This document shows positions 52,976 to 63,650 of a DNA stretch of 64,000 nt, in pieces. The first letter of the stretch is position 1; each line of letters opens with the position of its first letter. The DNA comes from Sabellastarte sp. h YS-2021 (lineage: Eukaryota > Annelida > Polychaeta > Sabellida > Sabellidae): NCBI GenBank assembly GCA_964017235.1, contig OZ024928.1, positions 84,067,566 through 84,131,565 on the forward strand, read 5' to 3'. Both the position numbers and the translations under genes were made by a program. The notes under the pieces are model-generated. The model saw only the letters and a program-made list of their open reading frames with translations. It ran no database searches and was not told where the DNA came from.

Positions 52976-54090
52976 TGGGATAGCTGCTCTGCAGAGATAC
53001 CCTGAAGATAAAAAATTTTGTTGAAATCGCTCTATGTAGCACGGTTTTCGAAATATTAGCATTTTTGTGTTTTGCAATTTTTGCGCAAAAATTCGAAAAT
53101 TCAAAATGGCCGCCATTTTTGGCAAGACAAAATTTTTTTGAAAATTGGCATGGCTACTCTGCATAGATACCCTGCGGGTCAAAAATTTCGTCGAAATCGC
53201 TCTATCTAGCACGGTTTTCGAGATATAAGCATTTTTGTGTTTTGCAATTTTGCGAAAAATTCGAAAATTCAAAATGGCCGCCATTTTTTGCGAGAAATTT
53301 TTTGTTTGAAAATTGGCAGCTAATCTGCAGAGATACCCTGCGGGTCAAAAATTTCGTCGAAATCGCTCTATCTTGCACGGTTTTCGAGATATAAGCATTT
53401 TTATGTTTTGCAATTTTTGCGAAAAATTCGAAAATTCAAAATGGCCGCCATTTTTGGCGAGACAAAAATTTTTTCAAAATTGGGGTAACTACTCTGCAGA
53501 GATACCCTGTGGGTCAAAAATTTCGTCGAAATCGCTCTATCTAGCACGGTTTTCGAGATATAAGCATTTTTGTGTTTTGCAATTTTTGCGAAAATTTCGA
53601 AAATTCAAAATGGCCGCCATTTTTGGCGAGACAAAAATTTTTTGAAAATTGGGAAAAGTACTCCACAGAGATATCCTGCGGGTCAAAAATTTTGTCGAAA
53701 TTGCTCTATCTAGCACGGTTTTTGAGATATAAGCATTTTTGTGTTTTGCAATTTTTGCGAAAAATTCGAAAATTCAAAATGGCCGCCATTTTTGGCGAGA
53801 CAAAAATTTTTTCAAAATTGGGATAACTACTCTGCAGAGATACCCTGTGGCTCAAAAATTTCGTCGAAATCGCTCTATCTAGCACGGTTTTCGAGATATA
53901 AGCATTTTTGTGTTTTGCAATTTTTGCGAAAATTTCGAAAATTCAAAATGGCCGCCATTTTGGGCGAGACAAAAATTTTTTGAAAATTGGGAAAACTACT
54001 CCGCAGAGATACCCTGCGGGTCAAAAATTTCGTCGAAATCGCTCTATCTAGCACGGTTTTCGAGATATAAGCATTTTTGTGTTTTCCTTA
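52976..54090 (+). repeat. ~169 bp satellite array in H2 (right block)
   Basis: The anchor agcacggttttcgagatata recurs near 53038, 53208, 53377, 53546, 53716, 53881 and 54050. Each unit carries agcatttttgtgttttgca, a palindromic aaaatggccgccatttt and a ctctgcagagataccctgcg block. Two diverged left-hand units lie at about 51130-51430, beyond the 133 bp array. Confidence 0.92.
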
Positions 54091-54490
54091 TTTGGAAAAT
54101 TCGTAATAATTAATTAATCATTAATTACTCGGCCATTTCTTGACCAATCAATGCCAAAATCTAATGATTTCCAGATTTTAATAGAATGAATGTATTTGCC
54201 AAGTTTCAGGTGAATTGATAAAATTCCTTTCAAGTTATCATCCGGACAAGCTTCCCCATCGAAAAAAGACATTTTTGGTCATGTGACCTCTCTGATTGGT
54301 TGAAATGTCACTGCAGCATATTCAAAAAAATTCCCCAAGGCTACTGCCTAAACCTGCCAAATTTGAAAAGAATCCGCCTAACGGTTACAGAGTTATAAGG
54401 AAAACAAAATGCGGAGCCGGCGGAGCCGGCGGAGCCGGCGGAGCCAGAAGCTCTCCCATACACAAACAAGCGTCCCTTGCGGGACGCTTA

Positions 54491-56740
54491 AATATAGCTA
54501 AAATGTCTCACAAGTATATACGAGGCTTGATTTCTGAAATAATTTGCCATTTAATTTTTGTAAAATACCACGCACTCCTGACAGCACAATGAATAATAGT
54601 TTTATTCTATTCTACTGCCACAGTGGTTGATTTGAAGGTTTAACCAAGTAGGTCAAACAGTTTAAACAATTTGAACAAATTGGAACATTAAATAATTACA
54701 CACTGAGTTCTTTAGTTTGAACAAAAATTTCAATCAAAACTATGCCTACATGTCTGTTTTTGTGATTATTTGGATAAATGATTTATAAATCAGTACAGAT
54801 ATTGACATCATAAGGATTTCCTAGGACTTCTAGTATTTCCGAATGTGGATCTTTATAATGAATCATCACATAATATGTAAACAATATATACAGACTGATT
54901 AAATAAAGACAAGGAGAAAAGCCCTTGTTTGGAAGGTATTCAAGTCACTGACTTGAACCAAGTACAAGCTGTCATTGAATTATTACAATAACAATTCATC
55001 AACCAGCACATAGAATGAAATAAGACTGCAATGTTTATTCCAATGGGAAGATCTGAGTTGCCAAGTGATTAAGTGGCTTTTAATCAAATGTCACCCCCTT
55101 GGTCAAGGGGGTCATTCCAGCTCAAGGCAACATGTACCATTTACTGACAGCCTGCAATAATAAAACTAATTTACTGACATTTCTACATGTGCACAACTAC
55201 TGGCTTATCAGTAAGCATTGTTCTTGAAACTTTTACATTTTTATCTTTCGCCAATACTATCAATGTGTAGTCTGTACAGTCGCCAAGGAAAGGAATGGTA
55301 CTTAGTATTGTATGCCAAGTGAGTAAAGTGTAATATCAAGGATAATGGTATGATACACTATACGCTCTGATATTCATGTGTGTTAAAACAGCAAAACTTC
55401 TTAAAAAAATGCCCCTGTTGTAAATTTCCTAATTTGCATCTTGACTGTGTTATGTGGTCAGAGTTGTAATTTTGCAAGTCATGCAACCCATCTTTCATTG
55501 GTAAAGGTCTGAAGAATAACTTGCAATTGTATACATCCACCCTTTTCCAAAATATTTACGAAAATTTGCCTGCGACTGTTCCTGTCTCAACCACTGGCGT
55601 CTGATTATGTCCGTTGTATTTGCCTGATGATTCTTCACACATTTTTTGGTCACAAACCTATCTTGTCCACTCTTTTCATGATATGACTGGCTCCAACGGT
55701 TAAAACAGAGACAAGTGATCTTGTCTCACAACAGATGGGCCTTACGACCATTAATCACCATTATCTTCCCTGCTTTCTGAATGATCATGACTTGGTGTCG
55801 CAGGTTATCTATTGAAATCATGCCAGTCAGGAAAACATTATAACACTTTTGTTTTCAGTTGTACAATGTATTTTTACAACATAATGCAATAAGAGCTAAA
55901 TTGGTATCACATTTTCTCCAGATATTTTTTACAGGAGCAGCTGTAGCAGAGTCCAGACTTTAAAATGGGCTAGGTCTCATAATTATGTAATTTTGAACAG
56001 TAGCATAACATGTATATAATTGAAACATTTGTGAAGCACCGAACTGATGCAGCCATCCCCTAAGGTGCTGGTGTCCAAAAAGGCAGGTGCTCATTATCCA
56101 ACACAACAGAAGGTGCATAAAAGTGTGGAGGTAGTTCATCACAAAACAGTAAGAAAGTTTAATTCCATTAAGAGTGGGACTGAGTTCCAATATTTTGGAA
56201 ACAGTAACTCAGAAACTACACAAGGAATTTTTGTTATGAATTGTGTCAGGCATACTTGTTAGAGATATATAAATATCAATGTCTGAGTGCTTTGAATATG
56301 TGAGGAAAGTGTTATGGCCAATACCGTACAATATGTTCTTACATTTTAGATAATTAAAACATAATTTGCAAAATTTCAAGCAAAGAAAATAGCATCAGAG
56401 ATGCCAGTCCCCACAGCCTGGGAAAATACACATAGTTTTCAACACCATGAGATACAGAAGTAGTGAAACAGTACAAAGCTCAGCATACTTTCAGATCAGT
56501 GTCAGTTATATAAAGTTTCAAATAATGTTTAAGTAGAGAAAATGATGTCTAAGTGAAAAAACTGTAGGTAAAGTATTAACACAATATAATTCAATAACAA
56601 GATAACAGCATTAATGAGTTAACTAAAAGCTATAAGATTTATTAATTGAAGTATAGCTGTCAATGGAAATAGCACAATTATGTAAAAGTACATTTTATGA
56701 TCAGTTGCAGCAATCGATATATCTTTGTCATAAGAGAAAC
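54491..56740. other. Intergenic stretch, nothing firm
   Basis: AT-rich DNA. The segment 55045-55140 (ttgccaagtgattaagtgg ... cttggtcaagggggtcattcc) could be the head of a tRNA-derived SINE, but the B box is weak. No gene is seen. Confidence 0.35.
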
Positions 56741-56744
56741 ATGT

Positions 56745-57630
56745 CTCAAATATGGTGGGTGAACACACTTTGGCAGAGTCAAAGTTAAAGATCACACATT
56801 GATGATGCACACCTACAAACCCCAACCAATGTACCTACAAAGTATCAACTTCCTACACCTTACGGTTTCCAAGATATAGCTTTGATAAGATTTTATAGGT
56901 CAAGGTCACTATGGCAAGGTCAAATCAAGGTCACACCATGATGTTGCACACCTACACCCTCTAAGCAATAGACCGTTCCTTAGGCCATGCCCACTTCCTG
57001 GTTTACGGTATTTTAGTTGTCTCCATGTCAGGCCTTGTCTGACAAACAAATGGCGAAAATGGCAGGAAATGAAACATAAACATTGAGTATTTTAAGATAC
57101 AGGAAAAAACCATGCATTATAAATGATTGGATGGAGCATATAATAAGAAATTATATAATAAAGCATATTTGTTTTATTGTGACAAAAATTAGAAAATAAA
57201 TAAATAAACAATTTAATGACCAAAACAAATCTTCGTGCATTGCAGTAAAATGTAAACCATGGTAGCTTGGGGACATATATATACATTTCAGACATTTTAA
57301 AGTAGGTAGGATTGATGATATAATTTTTTTATCAAATTACACTTTGGTTTCATTTTGTTCCATTATAAGAAAACAATAATATTTACAAATATGTCCCTAA
57401 AAATGGCCACATTTTTGTAATTCAAAATGGCGCCGATAAAAATCGGAGGAAATGATTGGTTGTTGCTATGGTAGTAAACAGGATATTTGCTGATTTGCGG
57501 TATTTTGATTGACACCGTGGAACGGTCTATGTCCCTACCAGTATCAACGTCCTATACCTTACGGTTTCAGAGATACACCCCACACAAACTTTTCCTGCCA
57601 CCTACCTACCCGCCCACCCATCCAGACACC
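56745..57630 (+). repeat. Short tandem repeat of an old element, split by a TIR element
   Basis: Two ~125 bp units share gatgatgcacacctacaaa / gatgttgcacacctacacc and caacttcctacaccttacgg / caacgtcctataccttacgg, followed by a tttccaagatata / tttcagagataca block. The second unit is interrupted by the element at 56970-57528. The segment ends in a C-rich cctacctacccgcccaccca run. Confidence 0.65.
56970..57528. mobile_element. TIR element with AT target duplication
   Basis: The ends are agaccgttcc and, inverted, agaccgttcc, with AT at 56968-56969 and 57529-57530. Removing element plus one AT restores agcaatgtccctacc, matching accaatgtacctac in the preceding tandem unit, which confirms the boundaries. 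The 559 bp interior has gcggtattttgattg/ggtattttagttg subterminal repeats and an aaaatggcgcc motif; it is non-coding. The 2 bp AT duplication resembles ISL2EU-type elements; classification is inference. Confidence 0.78.
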
Positions 57631-58420
57631 ATGGGTGAAAATAATAATAAATAATTTAAATATAAATAATGGGGTAAAAAACTAATACCGCTTGCCAAGC
57701 CATTGCAAATATATAAGGTTTTACTTTAATATTTTTGAAAATATACTTGTGGAATGGGAACATTATAAAATGTTAACATACCGATGGGCATTAATGGTAT
57801 TACAGAACAGATCCATCATGGGTCAATAATAAGGAACAATAATAAAAACATCATGTCATCATGGGTCAATAATAAGGAACGATAATAAAAAAATCATGTC
57901 ATCATGGGTCAATAATAAGGACAAATACTGTAAACCCTGTACAAATTAGAATTTCCACTTACGCACTTACCATCATTAGTTTTTATACATTTTGAAGTCA
58001 AACCCATACTTCAGTTATTAAGTTAAACTGTATCTACATACACCAAATCAGCTGTATTCCAGTACTTTTAACAACACAAACTCATTTAATCATTTAAAAC
58101 TGTACTGGAAATGTATTGATTCCACACTGGATATATTTTATATTATAAGGATAGACCAGCTAAATGAAGGAAAGATTTATATGAAAATGTCTCACATTCA
58201 AAAGACAGGTTTGTCTGAGAGGACACAGGAAATGGTGTGCATTACTCCAACTTTCTTCCAAGGATATATAATTATAACAGTAAAACGTTAACAATATAAC
58301 ATGATCAATATTAAAATTTCTCACCAATGTGACAATTCAATTAGACAGTCACAATAAGATGGTTCATGAACAAAAGCTCAATGCAACCCTTAAATCATTA
58401 AAACAAAGATACTGGCTTTA
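57631..58420. other. Intergenic stretch downstream of MRPL14
   Basis: AT-rich. A short direct triplication catcatgggtcaataataagga occurs at about 57818-57920. Nothing else is recognised. Confidence 0.5.
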
Positions 58421-58423
58421 TCC

Positions 58424-58429
58424 TTTATT
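58424..58429 (-). terminator. Likely poly(A) signal of MRPL14
   Basis: AATAAA on the minus strand, about 260 bases after the stop codon. Other AT-rich candidates exist nearby, so the choice is tentative. Confidence 0.45.
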
Positions 58430-58687
58430 TTAACCTTTATAAATACAAAGCACAAACCTTACTGGGACAGGAAAGATAGAACACTGATTGACTTTCTAAT
58501 TGCACATGATTCATCCTGTGCTTTTATATTTAAGTATTGAAGGTACAATTAGCCCAAGACAAAGATGAATTCACAACCACACTCATAACAATAATACACT
58601 ATGAGTTCAGAGACCAAAACACATTTTCCAAAACAGATAAGTTCCACTCATTTTTCTTTTTTCGTTCACATAACTGCTGGTATCAGT

Positions 58688-59069
58688 TTATACAAATTTT
58701 GTAGCTATAGAAAGTATTTTTGTAAATTCTGCCCTTGGGTCTTTTTTCTTCCTCAGTATGGAAGGGATGGGAACACGTATTCTAGTACCTGTGGGCATAC
58801 CATTATCTTCTATCAGAACTATGTTATTAGTGTCAAATTTCGGCACAAATGCCTTCTGTTTTTTCACAACACCCACAATATAGCCTCGTTTTTTCTGACC
58901 TTGAATTGCAACAAGGACTTTATCCCCCAATGTTCCAACTCCAGTTTTGTTGTACACATGAATACATTTAGCGGCTCTCCCTGTGGTATTAGCAATATGA
59001 CCTATACGGCTGTTATCCACAACACGAAGTCTTGTCAGTTTTCTTATTTCAGAGAGAGGTGCGCTAGTG
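58688..59069 (-). CDS. MRPL14: MRPL14 exon 2 (L14 domain)
   Basis: 382 nt holding almost the whole mature protein and the TAA stop at 58690-58688. The split Ser codon (AG|C) joins exon 1 cleanly. Confidence 0.95.
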
Positions 59070-60120
59070 CTGTAAATACAGAGATAATGGTAAACAAGCA
59101 CAAGATAATACAAAGAATGGAGAAAAGTCAGTGTGGGTCACCAAATATCAATCACCACTTGGCATACATTTTGTTGCATCCGTAAGGTTCCATACTCAAA
59201 GACATGTGAAACATTAAAACAAATATTTACATGTTGACAGCAACTTTATTTACTATTGTGCGTAAAGACAATTTTGTTGTGAATGCATAGATGTTTCATG
59301 AAATATCAGGGGTGCTTCTGCATTATTTATCAAAATTAGTGCAATAACATTTGTACATACATGCTAGATAAATTGTTGAAAAATAGAAGTATGGAGATTG
59401 TGGTCGGAGCACTCTACAGAACAAAGACCTGAAAGGTTTTTCACTAATTTTTTTAGAATAGCTTTATCACAAGAGGAACTGCGGCTGATTAGGCTGATTT
59501 GGAACAACTGATACAATGGAAACACTGTGTTTGTCTTGGGACAATGAAATCCTTCAATATTAGCTGCATACCATTGCACAAAGTCTATAATAAAGACAGA
59601 AATTTTGCCCACACCTAAACCCAATCTGGTAACAGCACATCTCCACTATATTTCAACCCTGTTTTTGATTGGTTGTGCATCTCCGTCTTTATGGATACAA
59701 GGTCACGGCGATGAAATTGAGTTAGTTTGAGCTGTCGGTCTAGTGTAAGGGCCATATTTAACAAATGGTGACAAATTAATAGAGAAGAATCTGGTTTATT
59801 GTTTTTGCTGCTAACGGAACAGCACAGGCTTAATATTTAGCTTTTAATAGAATTTAATACAGCTGTGAAGTGAAACTGCTGTTGTGAAGTGACAGAAGTC
59901 ACCCAAAAGATAGCCAATATTTTGGTAAGTGAACCAATACTTCACTATTACATGTACATGTATTAAGTATTTTCATTCCCACTCAATCTGGAAAGTTTAT
60001 TTAAAAGCAAAAACATTGTATTTAATACAAATTTAAGGAAAGTAACTGGACACATATAACTTACCTGAAAGCTTTCACACCAATTTGAAAGCAAGACATT
60101 TTATTCAACAATCCCTGCAT
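58688..60120 (-). CDS. MRPL14: Mitochondrial large-subunit ribosomal protein uL14m, two exons
   Basis: Exon 1 is 60120-60065 (ATG at 60120, donor TTCAG|gtaag) and exon 2 is 59069-58688 (acceptor tatttacag|CA, stop TAA). The joined 438 nt encode 145 residues, the usual length of animal MRPL14. Residues 1-22 (MQGLLNKMSCFQIGVKAFST) are basic/hydrophobic without acids, a plausible mitochondrial targeting peptide. From ~25 on is the L14 beta-barrel: LTRLRVVDNSRIGHIAN, AAKCIHVYNKTGVGTLGDKV, LVAIQGQKKRGYIVGVVKK, NNIVLIEDNGMPTGTRIRVP and a C-terminal LRKKKDPRAEFTKI helix. In the mitoribosome uL14m contacts rRNA at the subunit interface and is the docking site of the assembly factor MALSU1. Intron 1 is 995 bases. 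An AG just before the ATG (tcttttgcag|GG) may mark a further 5' UTR intron. Confidence 0.96.
59070..60064 (-). other. MRPL14 intron
   Basis: 995-base intron. Around 59880-59930 the plus strand has a gtgaagtgacagaag ... attttg|gtaagtg stretch that resembles an exon followed by a donor site, but no coding frame supports it. Confidence 0.6.
60065..60120 (-). CDS. MRPL14: MRPL14 exon 1 (targeting peptide)
   Basis: 56 nt coding 18 residues and two bases of the next codon. Donor gtaagt on the minus strand at 60064. The ATG context is aaagATGc. Confidence 0.9.
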
Positions 60121-61187
60121 CTTTTAGTCCCTGCAAAAGATAACTGCTGTTTTAATGCGTTGACATTTGTTTAATTTCTGAATTCTGTTTTCCATATTAA
60201 AAGAGGTGAGCGGCAAATGTTATGTTTTTATCAACTACAGCAGACACTGTAAACAATAATATGTCTTGTGTTAACTGTTTATTATTTACTAAATATCGAA
60301 GAAAAATAACCACAAGTTATAAACACAATATTAATTTTGAACGACATTGATGTTAGAGAGTGAAAACAAATGCACTCATTGTTCTGCTTGTTTTAAACAA
60401 CAGGGATTAAGTGAAATTTTTTTTATTAAATATCCCTTCTTTTATATTATTAATTGTAATCTATTAGTGTCAATGTATTTCTCCGAAAATGCTGTAAATG
60501 CAAGAATATTCAAATTACAATTGATTTACTCAATGCTAATAAAATTGCAATAGAAGAAAAATACCAAAAACTGAAGTGCATAAAATTCATTAGATCAAAA
60601 GTCAAAGTTGCGGTTTTATGTCCCATTTAACAGCCAGCATCATATTGGGGCAGGTCTTCATCTTTGTCACTTGTGCGAGTCTGACCCACACAGAGGTGAC
60701 AGTTTGTGAATAGATGCAAAAATCTGCAAACCCAATCTCATCTTCAATAGATGACAACTAGCCTTAGATTGTGTAAAAATTCTGAATGACTGTCATTGAA
60801 ATGTCTTGACCGTCATCTTATTTTTCAATAAGAGGCAGAAATATTAATTCCCATACAAGCTTTGTATTAATGAACATCTCCTGTAAATTTGAGAAGTCTA
60901 ACTATAATAACTTTTGATTGAAAGAGGTAACAGGAAAATTTGTACATACACTGGGGCGGTGGCATAGCCATGCATAAACCAAAGTATCCACATGATGTTA
61001 TCTGGTGGATTCAATTCTATTGACAGGTATATACTGATTATTTGAATATGATTCAGAAAAACTGTGACTTTGGATAGCAAATATAATTCAAAATATGAAT
61101 GATATTGTAGACATTTACTGCTGGACTACATCTACTTTTCAACCCAATAAAAGTTAAAAAATTATTTTGAAATTTAAATAAAAAAAT
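60121..61187. other. 5' flank of MRPL14, nothing recognised
   Basis: AT-rich DNA presumed to contain the MRPL14 promoter and 5' UTR. No TATA box, GC-rich island or other gene is evident. Confidence 0.45.
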
Positions 61188-62716
61188 AACCAGCCTTGGC
61201 AAAGCAAGAAACCCAGCCCACAGGTACAGCTAAATGGCCAACAACATTGAGATTTGGGAAAATCTTAGGAACAACTTCTATTGAAAGAAGTATAGAGAAC
61301 CCACAAGATGTTCTACAAAAGATTCACAGGCCATGGTTTCTTACAAGTAGTTTTCATATTTTGAAGCCCAATAAACAATTATAAGGGAGATATAAGGCCT
61401 TTTTGATATGAAGACCCAAAAATGTTAAAAGTGTTGCTATGGCAATAGTTGCCACTGGATATCCCCAAACCTAATCAGCTGTAGCTCCTCTTGGAGTAAA
61501 CATATCCTGAAAATTTGGTGAAAATCCATGCATGGGTTTAGGCTGTGGAACAACCACAAAGTTTAAGACCTAAAAATCTTAAAAGAGGTGCCATGGCAAC
61601 AGTGGTAACTGGATACCGCTCAAAACCTAATCAGCTCTAGATCCACTTGGGGTAAACATATCCTGAAAATTTGGTGAAAATCAATGCAGGGTTTAGTCTG
61701 TGGAACACCCACAATGTTTAAGATCCGAAAATCTTTAAAATGTTGCCATAGCAACACTGGTACCCGCATACCCCCCAATCTTAAACAGCTCTAGATCCTC
61801 TTGGGGTAAACATATCCTGAAAATTTGGTGAAAATGTGTGGAGGGGTTTAGGCTATGGAACAACCACAAACTTTAAGACCCCAAAATCTAAAAGTGTTGC
61901 CATGGCAACAGTTGTTATCAGATACCCCCCAAAACCTAATTAGCACCAGATCCTATTTGGTTAAACATATGCTGAAAATTTGGTGAAAATCCGTGCAGGG
62001 GTTTAGTCTGTGGAACACCCACAAACTTTAAGACCCAAAAATCTTAAAAGTGTTGCCATGGCAATAGTTAATATCGGATACCTCCTTAAACCCAATCAGC
62101 TCTACATCCTCTTGGGGTAAACATATCCTGAAAATTTGGTAAAAATCCATGGATGGGTTTAGGCTGTGGATCACCCATAAAATTTAAGACCCCAAACTCT
62201 TAAAAGTGTTGCCATGGCAACAGTTGTTACCGGATACCCTCCCATACCTAATCAACTCTAGATCCTCTTGGGGTAAACATATCCTGAAAATTTGGTGAAA
62301 ATCCATGGATGGGTTTAGGCTGTGGATCACCCACAAACTTTAAGACCCAAAACTCTTAAGTGTTGCCATGGCAACAGTTGTTACCAGATACCCTCCCATA
62401 CCTAATCAACTCTAGATCCTCTTGGGGTAAACATATCCTGAAAATTTGGTGAAAATCCATGGATGGGTTTAGGCTGTGGATCACCCACAAACTTTAAGAC
62501 CCAAAACTCTTAAAAGTGTTGCCATGGCAACAGTTCTTACCAGATACCCTCCCATACCTAATCAACTCTAGATCCTCTTGGGTTAACATATCCTGAAAAT
62601 TTGGTGAAAATCCGTAGAGGGGTTTAGGCTGTGGAACACCCACAGACTTTATGCCCACCGCCGCCCGGACGGCGCAGGGGATGACTATAACCCCCAGCCT
62701 TTATGGGCTGGGGTTA
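61188..62716 (+). mobile_element. CCAGCC-family hairpin-ended element, long copy (C3)
   Basis: Begins aaccagccttggc after aaaaaat. The 5' flank (aacattgagatttgggaaaatc, agaacccacaagatgtt) is followed by eight tandem ~154 bp units, a GC-rich caccgccgcccggacggcg, and a terminal hairpin aacccccagcctttatgggctggggtt (62689-62715). Shorter or broken relatives are at 18208 and 40700. There is no coding capacity. It is similar in layout to H1/H2 and probably Helitron-like. Confidence 0.75.
61430..62640 (+). repeat. ~154 bp satellite array in C3
   Basis: The anchor catatcctgaaaatttggtg recurs at about 61501, 61657, 61811, 61966, 62119, 62278, 62432 and 62588. Each unit has gttgccatggcaacag, ctctagatcctcttgggg and gggtttaggctgtgga. 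The last three units are nearly identical, so expansion is at the 3' side. Confidence 0.9.
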
Positions 62717-62799
62717 AAAATGAAATCAGCTTAGCTTGGTGCATTCACATAAGTTCATGGGTAGCATGGTAATATTTTAAGCAACGTCAAATGAATCAT

Positions 62800-63118
62800 G
62801 GTCAGCTGGGACCCTTGTCAACTCGGCCTCCGCCAACTTGGCCGAATTTAGATGCAAACTCGGCCCCATATGAGGCTCACTGTCACACATGATGGCTACA
62901 TTATTAAAATTATTACTGTTATTGTGTAAACCTGATTCCAGATTTTGTATTACTATTATATCCACAATTAAAAACTGTAAACAATGATACCTAGATTATC
63001 AAAATCCATCCATAAATAAAGATTTTATGTCAATTTGAATCTGTAATTATATGGGGCTGAGTTTGCATAGACGAGTCCAAGTTGGTAAGGGCGGAGTTGA
63101 CAAATTTCCCAGTTGACC
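62800..63118. mobile_element. MITE with ~70 bp inverted repeats
   Basis: The left arm ggtcagctgggacccttgtc ... aactcggccccatat is mirrored by the right arm atatggggctgagtt ... gttgacaaatttcccagttgacc. The 319 bp interior is non-coding. No clear target duplication was seen. Confidence 0.7.
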
Positions 63119-63444
63119 AGTCTCCCTTCAAACAAACAATTACCAACGATTTTTATAAAACATTAGCAGCAACCCAGTTATTAACAATCAATTAACGTCT
63201 AGAAACCAGTTGGAGGTAATATATAGCCCGAGGTCAGAGTTGGAGTTTTAAATCCCTTTCAACAGCTACACAATTGAGATAACTGAAGGTTGAAATGTCA
63301 TGGGAAACATGCAAAATTTATTTAAATTGAATGGATGTTTCTTAATATTAAAATGATGCGATGTCTATTCAAATTCTGCATGGCAATTATTGATGCCAAA
63401 GTGGTTAGGGAAGTCATAGCAAGGAGTTATATAGTGACCTTATA

Positions 63445-63650
63445 TAGTGGTAGTGGACCAATTCACGCCCGGGTACCAATTCAGGCCCACCCTCAATTTT
63501 CTTGAAGATTTATAAGTTTTCATAGGGAAGATGTTTACCACATCATAGATAATCATGAAATTGATCATATACATTTGTAATTTATTGTTTAACTGTGATT
63601 GTTTTGGATAAATTTAGGGGTGGGCGTGAATAGGTCCACCACCACTACTG
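63445..63650. mobile_element. Short TIR element with TA duplication
   Basis: The left end tagtggtagtggaccaattc and right end, inverted, cagtagtggtggtggacc share further subterminal sequence (attcacgccc). TA flanks both sides (63443-63444, 63651-63652). At 206 bp it is a Tc1/mariner-type MITE candidate. Confidence 0.65.

Larger units (their letters stand above)
50997..54490 (+). mobile_element. Hairpin-ended element H2 with two satellite arrays
   Basis: Begins actagaggatcgc, as H1 does, then a hairpin tttttgcatagcaaaaa (51030-51046) and aagcgtccc. Ends with four ggagccggc repeats (about 54414-54445) and hairpin aagcgtcccttgcgggacgctt (54468-54489) plus A. The interior has two ~169 bp units, then a 133 bp array, then about six or seven more ~169 bp units, then a unique 3' flank containing catgtgacctctctgattgg. 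There is no coding capacity; apparent open frames are readings of the satellite. It lies between the two host genes. Confidence 0.78.

Noticed and set aside
53313..54113. Overlapping open frames with a repeated FCNFCEKFENSKWPPFLARQ-type peptide
   Set aside because: They are readings of the ~169 bp satellite; the repeated peptide follows from the tandem DNA units and no start, splice or family evidence supports a protein.
58601..59185. 194-codon plus-strand open frame
   Set aside because: It is the antisense of MRPL14 exon 2; the minus strand encodes a clear ribosomal protein with correct splice sites.
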